From Microcebus murinus (lineage: Eukaryota; Chordata; Mammalia; Primates; Cheirogaleidae), in assembly GCF_040939455.1 (NCBI RefSeq), contig NC_134109.1, forward strand, positions 55,394,001 to 55,458,000: a DNA stretch of 64,000 nt. Reading direction: 5' to 3'. Made by a program: the position numbers and the translations under genes. Numbering within the stretch: the stretch's first letter is position 1; every line of letters starts with the position of its first letter. Shown here piece by piece: positions 46,480-57,915 of the stretch. The notes under the pieces were generated by a model. It was not told where the DNA came from. It searched no databases and was given only the letters and a program-made list of their open reading frames with translations.

Positions 46480-46850
46480 GATTGGCAAAACTTCAGAAGT
46501 TTCATAATATAGCTTTTGGGGGAAGCTATGGGAAATAGCTATTCTTTGTGCATTGCTTGTGGGACTGTCATTGCTAGCATTTCTATGGAGAATGATTTGG
46601 CAATATGTATCAAAACTACAAAAGCATACAATCTTTCACCTATCATCTCATCCAAGAATTCTCCCTACAAGTATATTTGGGCATGTGAAAAATGATGTGT
46701 GTACAAGATTATTCACTACCTTGTATTATATTAATCAACAAACACAAATAACTCATATGCCCATAAGTAAATTATGGTATATACTGAACAGAATCCCTTA
46801 CAAAACTAATGAGGAAGTTGTCTGTGATTGTTGGAACTATTGACCAGCAA
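46480..46850 (+). mobile_element. L1M 3' fragment, sense
   Basis: 'atagctattctttgtgcatt', 'gagaatgatttggcaatatg', 'tatcaaaactacaaaagcat', 'aatgatgtgtgtacaagatt', 'aaattatggtatatactgaa', 'actaatgaggaagttgtctg' follow the 3' end of L1ME-type ORF2. The 96-codon frame across it (46553-46843) is a mutated remnant. Confidence 0.65.
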
Positions 46851-47024
46851 ATGTTTCCTCCCTGTACTCTTCCATCATGGGCAGAATCTACTTTCCCATT
46901 CCACTGATGTCAAGCTTACTCACAAGTTCCTTTGACTATTGGGATATAAACAGATATGCATAAGACAGGAAAACACTCCTACAAACATAGGAACTTTGTT
47001 ATAAGATAAATGCAACTGCAGATT

Positions 47025-47478
47025 TTATTAGTTTTCTAGGACTGCAGTAACAAAGTACTACCAACTAGATGGCCTAAACAACAGAAATTAACTGTCTTAT
47101 AGTTCAGGAAGGCTAGAACTTTATGAACAAGGTCAGTTCCTTCTGAGGGCTGTGAGACAAAATCTGCTCCATGCCTTCTGCCTAAGTTCTGGGGGTTTGG
47201 TGGAAACATTCAGCATTCCTTGACCTGTAGAAGCATCATCCTGATCTCTGCCTTTATCTTTGCTTGGTGGGTATCCTGATATGTGTGTCTGTCTCCAATT
47301 TTCCTTCCATATAAGGACACGATTAAATTCCATTAGAATCCCCCCACTCCAGTATCACCTCACCTTAGCTAATCATATCTGCAACAATCCTATTTCCAAG
47401 TAAGGTCACGTTCTGAAATATTGGAGATAAGGCCTTTAATATTTGAATGGGGGGCCATAAAATTCAACCCCTAACACA
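47025..47478 (-). mobile_element. MLT1-like MaLR LTR, antisense
   Basis: Antisense MLT1 LTR: 'ttagttttctaggactgcag', 'gatggcctaaacaacagaaa', 'tcttatagttcaggaaggct', 'ttccatataaggacacgatt', 'gcaacaatcctatttccaag', 'attcaacccctaacaca'. Non-coding. No clear target duplication seen. Confidence 0.8.
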
Positions 47479-47479
47479 G

Positions 47480-48237
47480 ACCAATGGAAAAACAGATTAT
47501 ATTTAATAAATAATGCTAACACAATGGTTAACCATAGAGGGAAATAGATAAAACTGGATATAGGAAAATCAATTCTAGGTGGACTGAATATTTAAATATG
47601 AAAGACAAATGTTAAGTTTTATAAGATAATATAATACATTTTCTTTATGACCTCAGAAGAAGGAAATATTTCTTAAATAAGGCACAAAGTATCTTATTAC
47701 ATAAAAACTCACTAGGTTTTACTGCATCAAAATTAAAAAATAATGTTCTCTGATGAGACAGTAAGGAAATGAAATAATAACCCTGAATCTTGGCAGGAGA
47801 TATTTTAAAAGCTTACTGAAAGTCAATAAGAAAAAAGCAAATGGAAAATATAAAAACAGGCAGAAGACATTAATGGGTAATTCATAGGAGATAAACTGTA
47901 AATGATCAATAAATATGTTAAAAATTGTTCAACATATTTCATAATCAGGAAATGCAAATTATGACAAATAAATATATTATTTTATACCAGCAAATTGCCA
48001 AAAACTAAAAAATGTGGCAAATCCAACTGTTAGTAAAAATTAGAATCCACAGAAACATTTATATACTATATGAATATGTGTAAATTCTATAATCCAGCAA
48101 CATCTTCCCTTTGGTATATACCTTAGAATATGTCTTTACTAAAGAGCAAGAAGATTCAAGAATTTTGATAGACAGTTGCCTATAACAACAAAAATATAAA
48201 AATAACTCAAATAATCATCAAAGAAGAGTCTTATATA
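47480..48237 (+). mobile_element. L1M ORF2 3' region, sense, left part
   Basis: 'accaatggaaaaacagatta', 'acctcagaagaaggaaatat', 'aaatatgttaaaaattgttc', 'atcaggaaatgcaaattatg', 'tataatccagcaacatcttc', 'tggtatataccttagaatat' are collinear with the end of L1M ORF2. Split by a MITE at 48238 and continued at 48581. Confidence 0.75.
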
Positions 48238-48580
48238 CAGTCATGCATGTTTTAACAACAGGGATATGGTCTGAGAAATATGTCCTTAGATGATTTTATC
48301 ATCATGCAAAAATCAGAGTTTACTTACACAAACCTAGACAATATATAGTCTACTACAACCTAAGCTATATGGTATATATAGCCTATTGCTTCTGAACTAC
48401 AAACCTGTACAGCTTGTTACCTTACTGAATACTGTAGACAACTGTAACACGATGGTAAGTATCTGTGTGTCTAAGCATATCTAGACATAGAAAAGATACA
48501 GGAAAAATATGATATTATAATTTCAAGGGGACCACCATTGCATATCATCTGACCATAAATGTGGTAGATACACTCACAGT
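48238..48580 (+). mobile_element. Tigger-type MITE, copy 2, inside an L1M
   Basis: Begins CAGTCATGCATGTTTTAACA after a TA (48236-48237). Same order of internal text as copy 1 at 37701 ('ggtctgagaaatatgtcctt', 'aatggtatatatagcctatt'-like, 'gatggtaagtatctgtgtgt', 'aaaagatacaggaaaaatat', 'ggggaccaccattgcatat'). The right terminal repeat is degraded near 48571-48580. The L1M continues on both sides. Confidence 0.8.
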
Positions 48581-48830
48581 CTAAAAGCAATAAAAATTAA
48601 TGACCATACACTTACATTATTTAAACAAAATGGATAAATAAAAAATTTAAAAATGTTAATGAAAAAATCAAACCACAGAAGAATACATCCAACAACATTC
48701 CATTTTATAAATATCAAAATAAGGAAGATAAATAATACATTGTATAGAAATATATATATATGTCATAGAGAAAAATAAAAAACATATTTGTTTATATTTA
48801 ATAAATTTTAGGAAATTAAGAGCCAGGAAA
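48581..48830 (+). mobile_element. L1M 3' region, sense, right part
   Basis: Continuation of the L1M: 'gttaatgaaaaaatcaaacc', 'acagaagaatacatccaaca', 'acattccattttataaatat'. These correspond to the 'agcaagt-gcagaagaatat...tgataccatttatataa' tail section. Confidence 0.55.
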
Positions 48831-51374
48831 TAAATACTAAACGACTTGATAAAGTCTCTTTTCATTCTATAAATATAGTTATCTTTGGGGGAAAAAAAAA
48901 ACTATTGCAAAATTGACACCATGTTCCCTCAAAAACATATGGTTTGAAAATACTCCATAGGTGTGAATTTAAGGTTTAAAGTCACGATTTTCAGGTCCTC
49001 AATTTCAAGTTACATCTATATTACTTATGTTTTATTAACTATTTCAGGTAACTCAGTAGAATATATTAGTATCTCTCTTCCCAAATAAACATTGTGCCTT
49101 ATAATCCTTTAAGAAAGAAATGATGGGTTTAATCTCTGTGTTATTTCTCAGCATGCCTAATAAACATTTATTTTTTCTATCAAAAAAAAACTCAAAATCT
49201 TTTTATTCCTTAAAAATGTATATGAACCTATGTACAAAGTAACTCCATATTGTGACATTGAAAAACTTGCCCAAATCCCTGCAATCAGAGGGATAAATCT
49301 GTTCTCAAAATCAGGCAGTAATTTAAACAAAACAAAAAAAAATAATTTTAATAAAGTAAAAATTCTTATTTCAAGGAATTGGCTCGTGCAATTGTGAGGG
49401 TTAACAAGTTGGAAATCCATAGGACAAGCTGGCAGGACTGAGGCAGGAATTAACACTGAAGTCTTCAAGCAGAATTTCTTCTGGAAAACAGAGTTTTTGC
49501 TCCGAAGATTTTCAACTGATTAAATTAGGTCTACCCATATTACTTAGGCTAACCTTCTTTACTTAAATTCAATAATTCAATTTATTGTATGCTAACCACA
49601 TCTGCAAAAACATCCTCACAGCAATAACTAGATTAGTGTTTAATTAAATCATTAAGTACCTTTAGCCTAGCTAAATTGACACATAAAACTGTCATAGCAA
49701 GGCATATAACCTCTGTCTGCAGCCTACTGGCTAGAACTCAGTCATAGTTGAAACAAAAGAAAGGAGAGAGGAAGGAAAGAAGGAAGCAGAAAGGAAAAGA
49801 AGAGGGAGGAAGAGAAGAAGGAAGGAAGAGATGGGGTATCTAAACAATCTTTAAACCCCAGGAAGAAGAATGGTGGTTATCAATTAAGGTAGCCTTTTTT
49901 GGTCATGATATCTGCTAAATTTTGCATGGGAATAATTAAACTTACTTAGAATAAATGTTTACATAATCATTAGCATTCTTTTTAACAAAATTCTTTAATT
50001 GTTGAAGATTTCATATCTGCATAGGCCAACAATTAGTGGGCCTTAAACAGTGGTACTTTGTTGGAGAAAAATCCACTAAAAAAATACTTCATTGTAAATC
50101 CTTGTAACACACACCAAAATGAACATTAAAAAACACTAAGTTTATACTAGGCCATAAATACCATGGTTTATATAACACATACTTTGGAGCCTTGAGGCAG
50201 TGGTCCTAGATGCCATGAAATGCCTTATACATTGGGGTACCCAATACTTAATTGGGTACCAATATAATAGTTTTATGTTTATATAGGAAACATAAAGCAG
50301 GAAGAGCATACTTCCTGATCCCTACAGAAGTATAAGAGCAAAATGTCTTTTACATTTATTTCTATTATTCTCGCTTTCCTACATCTGTGGTTTTCATCAG
50401 AATTAAAATTGGCCAACATTTGAAAGTGTTTTTTAAAAAAATAAAAGTCTTAAAGAACAATTCAATTGTCAGAGATTAGCTTATTAAATACAAATTAATA
50501 ACACTATCTCGATGTTGTCAAAATCAACAGGAAAAAATATATAGAAATATTCTGTTCCAGGGTTTAAAATCAAATAATTGAACAAATTAAACCATATTCT
50601 GTTCTTGAATACAGGTTTATCAGATAGGAGGAATAAATATTGAATAACTTAAAGCATGCTTCCATGATCTTGCTAAGTTATTACTTTAGCACTAAATGGT
50701 TCAAACATTGAGAGAGAAAACATTATCAAACTTATTCTTAGTTTTTCCTCAGTTGGAATCCTTCACAGTGTTTTCCCAGACTTCTTCGGTGAGCCACACA
50801 AAGGTAATTCCCTTGTCAAAGAATTGACATATTAAAACTGTGGAAAAACTAACACAAGATTTTTTAAAATGTAAAACTCAAACCAAGTTTTCCCTATTTA
50901 GAGAAAGAATTGTTTGAATTCTTGCAGCAGTTTAGTGAATTGCAGAGGTTCTGATACATGTTAGAACATTCAAGGAGCTATAAAAAATATGGATTCTAAA
51001 CTAATCACCCTGACATTGGGGCCATGCTTGGCATTGATATTTTTTAAGTTCTTCTGCTAATTCATATAGGCATCCATGCATGAAAAGTCCTGAATATTGG
51101 AAAAAGAAATGAACCTCCAGTTATACAATACACACTGAACATACGTTTGCCTTCATTCATTTCTTCACCTCCCCGAGTCCCAGCAACTGGATAGATGAGT
51201 CTGCCCTGCACCTGATAAGAGCTTCACTTCCTTGCATGTATACTTCCTAAACTTTTATCCTTCCTAACTATCCTTGATGAAAATCTTTGATTTGCTTCAC
51301 TATGCAGAGTTCTCATGAGTGAGGTGGGACGGTAGTGCTGAAATTCTTAAGGCCTGTATATTTGTCTCTCCTTT
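48831..51374. other. Unassigned AT-rich DNA
   Basis: Nothing recognised except the purine tract. The minus frame 49468-49157 (103 codons) has no domain and is F/L/I-rich. Confidence 0.4.
49752..49835. repeat. GGAA-rich polypurine tract
   Basis: About 83 bp almost entirely A and G (a single C). It is built of GGAA, GAAG and GAGG units. Confidence 0.9.
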
Positions 51375-52895
51375 AGTCTTTTTTTTTTTAATTTCAAAAT
51401 ATTAAGCGGATACAAAGGTTTTTATTACATGAATAACTTTTATAATCTTAAATTGGGGCTTTTAGGGTGCCTATCACTCAAATGGTGTTCATTATACCAA
51501 ATAGGTAAGTTTTTACCCCTTCCCTGCTTCCCCCTCCTCCTTTCTTGATTTTCAAAGACCTTTATGTCCCTTTGTGCCTGTGTGTGCCCATCGATTAGTT
51601 CCCAGTTATTAGAGAGTACATGTGGTGTTTGTTTTTCTGTTTCTCAGATACTTCACTTAGGATAATGGCCCCAAGTTGCTTCAAAAGACATTATTTCATT
51701 CATATTTATGGCTGAGTAATACTGTATGATATATACATATATATCACATTTTCTTAATCCACTCATGAATTGATGGGCACTTAGGTTGATTCCATATCTT
51801 TGTGATTGTGAATTGTGCTTCAATAAACATTTGAGTGCAGGTGTCTTTTTTATAAATGGCTTCTTTTTCTTTAGGTAGATACCCAGTAGTGGGATTGCTG
51901 GGTTGGATGGTAAGTCTACATTTATTTCATTAAGAAATCTCCATACTGTTTTCCATAGAGTTGCACTAATTTGCAGCCCCACCAACAGTGTATAAACATT
52001 TCTTTCTCTTTGCATTCACACCAGCATCCATTGTTTTCTTGACTTGTTAATAATGGCCATTCTTATAGGCATAAGATGACATCTCACTGTGGTTTTAATG
52101 TGCATTTTCCTGATGATTAGTGATGCTGAACATTTCTTCATATATTTGTTGGCCATTTGTCTATGTTCATTTGAAAAACATCTGTTCATGTCTTTTGCCC
52201 ACTTTTTAGTGGGGATGAGTTTTTCTTGCTGATTTGGTGGAGTTCTTTGTAAATTCTGGATACTAGCTCTTTATCAGACATACAGTTTGTGAATATTTTC
52301 TCCTATTCTGTAGGTTGTTTATTGTAAATAGACAGTGTAACTGTTCATTATTTCCTTTGCTCTGCAGAAGCTTTTTAATTTAATCAAGTCACATTTATTT
52401 ATTTTCGTTGTTGTTGCTGTATTTGCCTGTAGGTCTTAGTCATAAATTCTTTCTTTAGGCTGATTTCTTTAGGCTGATGTCCAGAAGAGTTTTTCCTATA
52501 TTTTCTTCTAGAATTTTTATGGTTTTATGCCTTACATTTAAGTTTTTATCCATCTTGAATTAATTTTTGTATATGGCAGGAGATAAAGGTCCTCTTTCAT
52601 TCTCCTGCATGTGGCTATCCAGTTTTCCCAGCACCGTTTCTTGAATAGAATTTCTTTTCCCCATTGTATGTTGTGTCTCCTTTGTCAAAGATCAACTGAT
52701 TGTAGGTAGATAGTTTTATATTTGAGTTCTCTATTTTATTCTGTTGGTCTATATCTCTACTTTTATAGCAGTCTTAGCAGTCTAATGCTGTTTTGATTAC
52801 TATGGCCTTGCAGTATAATTCAAAGTCTGATAATGTAATATCTCCAGATTTGTTCTTTTTACTTAAGATTGCTTTGGCTATTCAGGCTCTTTTTT
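51375..52895 (-). mobile_element. L1 3' part, antisense (main segment of a twin-primed insertion)
   Basis: Starts with the complement of the poly(A) tail (51381-51391). Then the 3'UTR ('attaagcggatacaaaggtt', 'ctatcactcaaatggtgttc') and ORF2 C-terminal text ('cacttaggataatggcc', 'ttgtgaattgtgcttcaata', 'agatacccagtagtgggatt', 'aaggtcctctttcattctcc'). It ends in 'ggctattcaggctctttttt'. The 120-codon minus frame 52015-51653 preserves the ORF2 tail ('[14 protein letters not shown]'), with frameshifts on either side. Confidence 0.9.
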
Positions 52896-53163
52896 TGGTT
52901 TCAAAGGAAGTGTAGGTAAAATACCTAGGAATATACTTAACTAATGAGGAGAAAGATCTCTATAAGGATAACTACAAACCACTGATAAAAGAAATCACGT
53001 GACACAAATGGAAAAACATCTGATGGTCACAGATTAGTAGAATCAGCATTGTTAAAATGTCTGTATCACACCAACTGATTTACAGACGCAAAGTAATCCC
53101 CATCAAAATACAAATGTCATATTTCAAAGATCTAGAAAAAATAATTCTTTACTTTATTTGGGA
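52896..53163 (+). mobile_element. Inverted 5' segment of the same L1
   Basis: Sense-oriented ORF2 text: 'aatacctaggaatatactta', 'gaaagatctctataaggata', 'gaatcagcattgttaaaatg', 'caaagtaatccccatcaaaa', 'gatctagaaaaaataattct', 'ttactttatttggg'. In an intact L1 this stretch lies immediately upstream of the point where the antisense segment ends. It is therefore the inverted 5' piece from twin priming. Confidence 0.85.
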
Positions 53164-54400
53164 TCTCCCTTATTCTTGTCATTTGAAAATGGGCAATTTC
53201 TAGTCATTCAATGAAACTCTGGGTCATTGCCAAATATCATACAGGTATAAATGGCATGGGGCCAAACAGCACCAAATATTTGAAGCTATGGCAGGATTTT
53301 GCCAAGGGCAATTTAGAACTTCTGTGGCCTCCCTGGAGGACTTACAATATGAATATGATAATCCACTGTGTGGTGCCTTAGAATCAAAGGGCTCAAAGAT
53401 TTCAAATATTCAGTTGTCAGAATTTTTAAAACTGATAGGAAGATGATTTTAAAATGGAAAAATTTTAAATTTCTTTTCTTAAGGAGTTCTTAGAAAAAGT
53501 TAATGAAAACAGAGGACTTAAAATCCAAACTCCTTCTTCTTCTGATCCAACTCAGGCTTATCTGCCCTCCTGGCTCTCCTGTATGTTGTTACCTTCTCCT
53601 CCTGGTGCTGTTGCTCTTCCTGTATCTTCCCCAGACCACTTTCTCTTTCTCTTCTGCTGGCTTTTCCTAAACATAACCTCTCACTGGGTAATAACTCTCC
53701 ACAGTGTCTTCTAACATAAGTGAAGAAGAATATCACCCAATTCCACTGGAATTGTAGCTTCAAACATTGGTCAAGCTTAGACCTATAAAATCTACATTCC
53801 TCTCACACTGAAAAACAAACCTTCAATAAACAACTGAGAATTGGTCTTGGATCATATAGTTTAGGACTCTCTGACCTTTTCCAATTAATATATCTCCCTT
53901 TGAGACACAGAGATACAAAAAAACCCTGGTTTTAAAACAAGCAAAATAGATTATAAAAGTATATCAAACATACGGATCAAAATTTGAACACAAATGAATA
54001 ACCAAAAGAACATAAAAGAGTGTAAGCTTTCCTAGCATCCATCCCTGATGTCTTTTCTATAAAAACTAGTTGGTTAAAAAGTCAGGCCTCTAAACAAGGA
54101 AAATGCAAATTCATCCTGGACTTTAGAGACTATACAAATCTCAATCAGAAATACCATTATATTTGTCCTATACATCATCTTTGTTGATGGTCTTAAAACT
54201 GAGGTGGTAGATTCACTTAGGAAGCAGAAGATAATATTTTTTCACATCTACTCCCTGTAAACAGAACACAAGATATTCTCCTCCCTTCCTCCTATCTGAA
54301 TTAGAAGATTTGTAACAAAAAAAAATGAAGGTACTTTAACTCAAAAATAGAAAAATTAAAGACTAACATCTCTTTAGGTTAAGCAACAATGTCACCACCA
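53164..54400. other. Unassigned DNA, possibly left part of an endogenous retrovirus
   Basis: No clear match. Because pro-pol remnants follow at 54.4-55.6 kb, part of this region may be decayed gag, but I cannot show it. Confidence 0.35.
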
Positions 54401-55640
54401 TGTCTAATCTAGATAAAAACACCTATTTACATTATAAGAAAAAGAGACACTGAAAGAACATCAGCCCTATCTTAACTCAAAAGATAGAACATCAAAAAAC
54501 AAAGGATGAAATTTGTGTAACAGAGTAACATCTTCCAAGGATGTACCATCTCTGTTCTACCCCAAATTGTCCTTACTTCAAAAAGAAAAAATTTCAATTC
54601 AACTGACAAAAAAAAGGTACATTCCATTTCTAGTTGACCCTAATACCTTTTTATTACCCCTTCAGTAGAGTAACAAAAAGATTTCATGGGTAGGAATCTC
54701 AAATACTCCTCAAATTATGCTTTTGTCTCAACTACTTTTTACCACTTTGTGATGTTACATTAGTCAATATGCTTTTCTACTTAGAGATTTCACTACTGTG
54801 AATCTGCTGGGACACAATTTATTTTAAAAATGAGGCATGCCTGTTAAATTTGGATCAGACAGCTACTTTCCAAACATAATCTCCAGTCTATGATTTGATA
54901 ATAGCACATATTTTACTACTTGATACCTAGTCTACTGATACCTTAACATCTGAATTTTTTCCCCAAGAGCTTCTAAGCTGAAAACAGTTCAGATGCAGGG
55001 CACATAAATGAGGCTGAACCTACAATGGCCTCAATTGATTGGATTGAGCCCTTAGTAAAATTAGCCCAAAACTCACTAAAAAGAGGTAACTATGACCTAT
55101 TCTACTTATATACCTTCTGAAATAACTCATTAGTCCATATATTAGCCCCTATATTACCTATTCCTGTTCTGTTCATCAAAAAGACAAATAGGTGCTGTTT
55201 TGTACAAGTTTTAAAGTCCATTTAAAAAGCTTCTCTGCTTCTCATGTTCCCCAATCCTAATATCATCTTATCCTTGATCACTGATATAGCTATTTGCTTT
55301 ATAGTGTTAGATCTATACTCAGCACTCTTTAGTATGCACTTATACCCAGACTTACAGAATATATTTGCATTCTCTTGGGAAAATCAACAATACACTTCAG
55401 TAGTTATAGCCCAGGATTTACAGAAGTACCCTCATACTCCTTGAAAATACTTAATCATAAACTTAGAGCCATTCAAGTCCCAGAATCCATTCTTATACAA
55501 AATGTTGATGATCTTCTATTATATTCTTGTAGTCCTACAGAATTAATTCCCTTCACTTGAGAAAGGAATCTTGAGTAGCATACTCAAGATTACCATTAAT
55601 AAATCAAAATGATTTCTCACAAATATAAACCACTGGAACC
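54400..55640 (+). pseudogene. Degraded class-I endogenous retrovirus pro-pol remnant
   Basis: Ancient gammaretrovirus-like (ERV1) fragment in the plus orientation. A protease end signature ('LLG', then a stop-riddled stretch) is coded near 54801-54835. Pre-RT 'KK'-type and 'FVQ' motifs lie around 55160-55205. The fingers/palm region of reverse transcriptase (about 55244-55444) follows. The polymerase active-site box lies in another frame at 55501-55512, where the first tyrosine position is Asn and both aspartates remain. At least one frameshift separates 55244-55444 from 55375-55560, and stops occur throughout. The copy ends before the RT is complete. I saw no LTRs, env or gag with certainty. 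It is a fossil with no coding capacity. Confidence 0.65.
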
Positions 55641-55699
55641 CCCAAATGACCCACAGCCTGGTTTCCTGGAAAATTATACCACTATAAGACTGCTCTAAA

Positions 55700-57335
55700 T
55701 GTTTATTGGAGGAGACCTCATCAGATACTAATCAGATATTAATCAGAGACACTTCAGTAAATTCTAATCAACCCTTGGATCAATATTCACCAGTTAGAAA
55801 GAGAAAAGAATGAGAGAAAATGTTTGATATATATGTGTGTGTGTATTTATATATACACACATATATATGTGTGTGTGTGTATATATATACACACACACAC
55901 ATATATACATCAAACTTTGTATATATACAAAATTTGTCCACACACTAGGCTTCAAAACAAATCTTAAGAGATTTCAAGACTGGCAGGAAACACGGTATGT
56001 TCTCTAAGTTCAATGCAACTAAAATCAAAACAAACAGAAAACTAGAAAACTTACATATTTTTAACATTAAGAAGCCATTAAATAACTCATGGATCAAAGA
56101 AGAAATCATAACTTAAAACAAAACATTTTAAACAGTAACAAAAATCTGCAATGCCAAAAATTTTAAGATATGGCTAAAACTTATAAGAACCTGAATATAT
56201 AATGGAAAGACAGAAATACACTCAAAATGTATCCTTAGGGAAGGCCAAGCTTCCTCTAGGAAAAAAGATAAAGAAATGGCATTTCCACAAGAATCTAAAA
56301 TTCCAAAGAACTATAGAAACTTCACTTCCTCATGCATAAAAATCTATGTAAATTGACATATTTTTCTAGAGCCAATAAATATTTAAAACAGTAAAAAAAA
56401 AAAACCTCTAATTGGAAGGAAATTTACAGACACAATTGCATGCATATACTAGAAAGTAAGACTAAAAGTCAGTGATTTGGGTACCTATATTAAGAATTTA
56501 GGAAAGAACATCAAGCTTTTACTTCCTAAAATAGAAGAAAGTAAATAATAAAGATCAGAACAGAAATTAATAAAACAGAAATAAACTTACAGTAAAAGGA
56601 TCAATAAAGCCCCAAATCAATTTGTTGAGTCCTAAAATAAATGAAAAATCTCCAGTAATAATGAGAACAAAGAGAAAGCACAGATAACCAGTATGAGGAA
56701 CAAAGAAAGAGAAGCTAAATACAGGAGCTGCTGATGTTAAAAGGGATGAGAGTACATTATAAATAACTTAATAAATTTGAAAGTTTAGATAAAACAGACA
56801 TTTATAGAAAGAAACGTTGCCAAACTTTTAAGAAGAAAGAAAAAAACTGCAATATTCCCATACTCCATAGGCAACCTCTTCCAAAACTTGCTCTGTCAAA
56901 CATTTAAGAACAGGTAATTTCTATCTCACAAAAGCTCCTCCAGAGACTTAAAAACGATAGAGCACTGCTCTTTTCACTGTGTGAAGCTAGCATAATCTTT
57001 ATAACAAACTTATAAAGGACAATACTAAAAAAGAAACATTCAGTTCATCCTAATTCAAAAATCTATCAAAAGTCCTAAGCAAACTTTTCTCAAAATGAAT
57101 TCAGCAAAATAAAAAAAAGAGTAGTATAGTAAAACCCATTTGATTTACCACAGAAATGCAAGGGTGATTTAACATTAGAAAATAAACTAATATTAATCTG
57201 CCACATCAGCAGATTAAAGGAAAAAGGTTATACCATCATGTTAGTGGATGCAAAAACAAAAAAAAAAGTGATAGATAAAATTCAACATTCACTTTTACCA
57301 TTTATCAATCATATTTAAAAAAAGAACATCTTTGA
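55700..57335 (+). mobile_element. L1M ORF2 (endonuclease-RT region), sense, left part
   Basis: Old L1 ORF2 in order: 'agaaaacttacatattttta', 'aaataactcatggatcaaag', 'aaatcataacttaaaacaaa', 'tagaagaaagtaaataataa', 'gatcagaacagaaattaata', 'caaaactttt'-type text, 'gatttaacattagaaaataa', 'tgttagtggatgcaaaaaca'. No open frame remains. Interrupted at 57336 by a short L1 3' end and resumes at 57916. Confidence 0.7.
55826..55925. repeat. (TG)n(TA)n(CA)n palindromic microsatellite
   Basis: Alternating purine-pyrimidine DNA with two nested hairpins. Positions 55862-55907 form a perfect 46-bp palindrome centred between 55884 and 55885. Confidence 0.95.
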
Positions 57336-57408
57336 TAATGAAGTATCAATGTACTTCTGTGATTGTTAACAAATGTATTACTCTTGCAGGATGTTGATAG
57401 TGGGGGAA
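57336..57408 (+). mobile_element. Short L1M 3'UTR insertion, left part
   Basis: 'gattgttaacaaatgtatta', 'ctcttgcaggatgttgatag', 'tggggga' match the L1MB/L1MC 3'UTR ('attgtaacaaatgtaccact...ggatgttgataatgggggagg'). The text is split by an LTR and resumes at 57809. Confidence 0.75.
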
Positions 57409-57808
57409 TGCTATGAGCTGAATTGCCCCCCAAATTATATATTGAAGCCCTAACCCCCAACATAATGTTATTGGAGATGGGGCCTTTGGGGAGGTGATTA
57501 GGTTTAGATAAGGGTATGAAGGTGAGATCCTCATGATGGAACTAGTGCCTTTATTTGTCTGCCTGTCTGTCTGTCTCTCTCCCTCCCTCCTTCCTTCTCC
57601 TCTTTGTCTCTCCTCCCTCCATCATGTGAGAATACAGCAAGAAGGTGGCCATCTGCAAGCCAGGAAGAGGGCCATCATCAGGAACCAAATCTGCCAGCTT
57701 GTTGACCTTCCGACTTCTCAGTCTATAGAACTATGAGAGATAAATGTTTCTTGTTTAATCCACCCAGTCTGTGGCATTTCGTTACAGCAGGCTGACGTGA
57801 CTAAGACA
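57409..57808 (+). mobile_element. MLT1-like MaLR solo LTR, sense
   Basis: 400-bp LTR starting TGCTATGAGCTGAATTG and ending 'cgtgactaagaca', with TG...CA ends. Flanked by a 5-bp target repeat, GGGAA (57404-57408) and GGGAG (57809-57813), with one mismatch. Contains 'gccctaacccccaacataat', 'gggcctttggggaggtgatt' and 'aagccaggaagagggccatc'. A local CTGT/CCCTCC pyrimidine expansion lies at 57555-57615. A poly(A)-signal-like 'gagataaatgtttcttg' lies near the end. Non-coding; it interrupts an L1 3'UTR. Confidence 0.9.
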
Positions 57809-57915
57809 GGGAGGCTGTGTATGTGGGGAGGAGATGTATAAGAACTCTTTATACTTTCTATTCAGTTTTGTTGTGAACCTAAAACTACTCTAAAAAATAA
57901 AGCCTATTTTAAAAA
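57809..57915 (+). mobile_element. Short L1M 3'UTR insertion, right part with poly(A)
   Basis: 'gggaggctgtgtatgtgggg', 'tcagttttgttgtgaaccta', 'aaactactctaaaaaataaa' then an A-rich end. This is the typical L1MB/L1MC 3' terminus, continuing the text broken at 57408. Confidence 0.85.
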
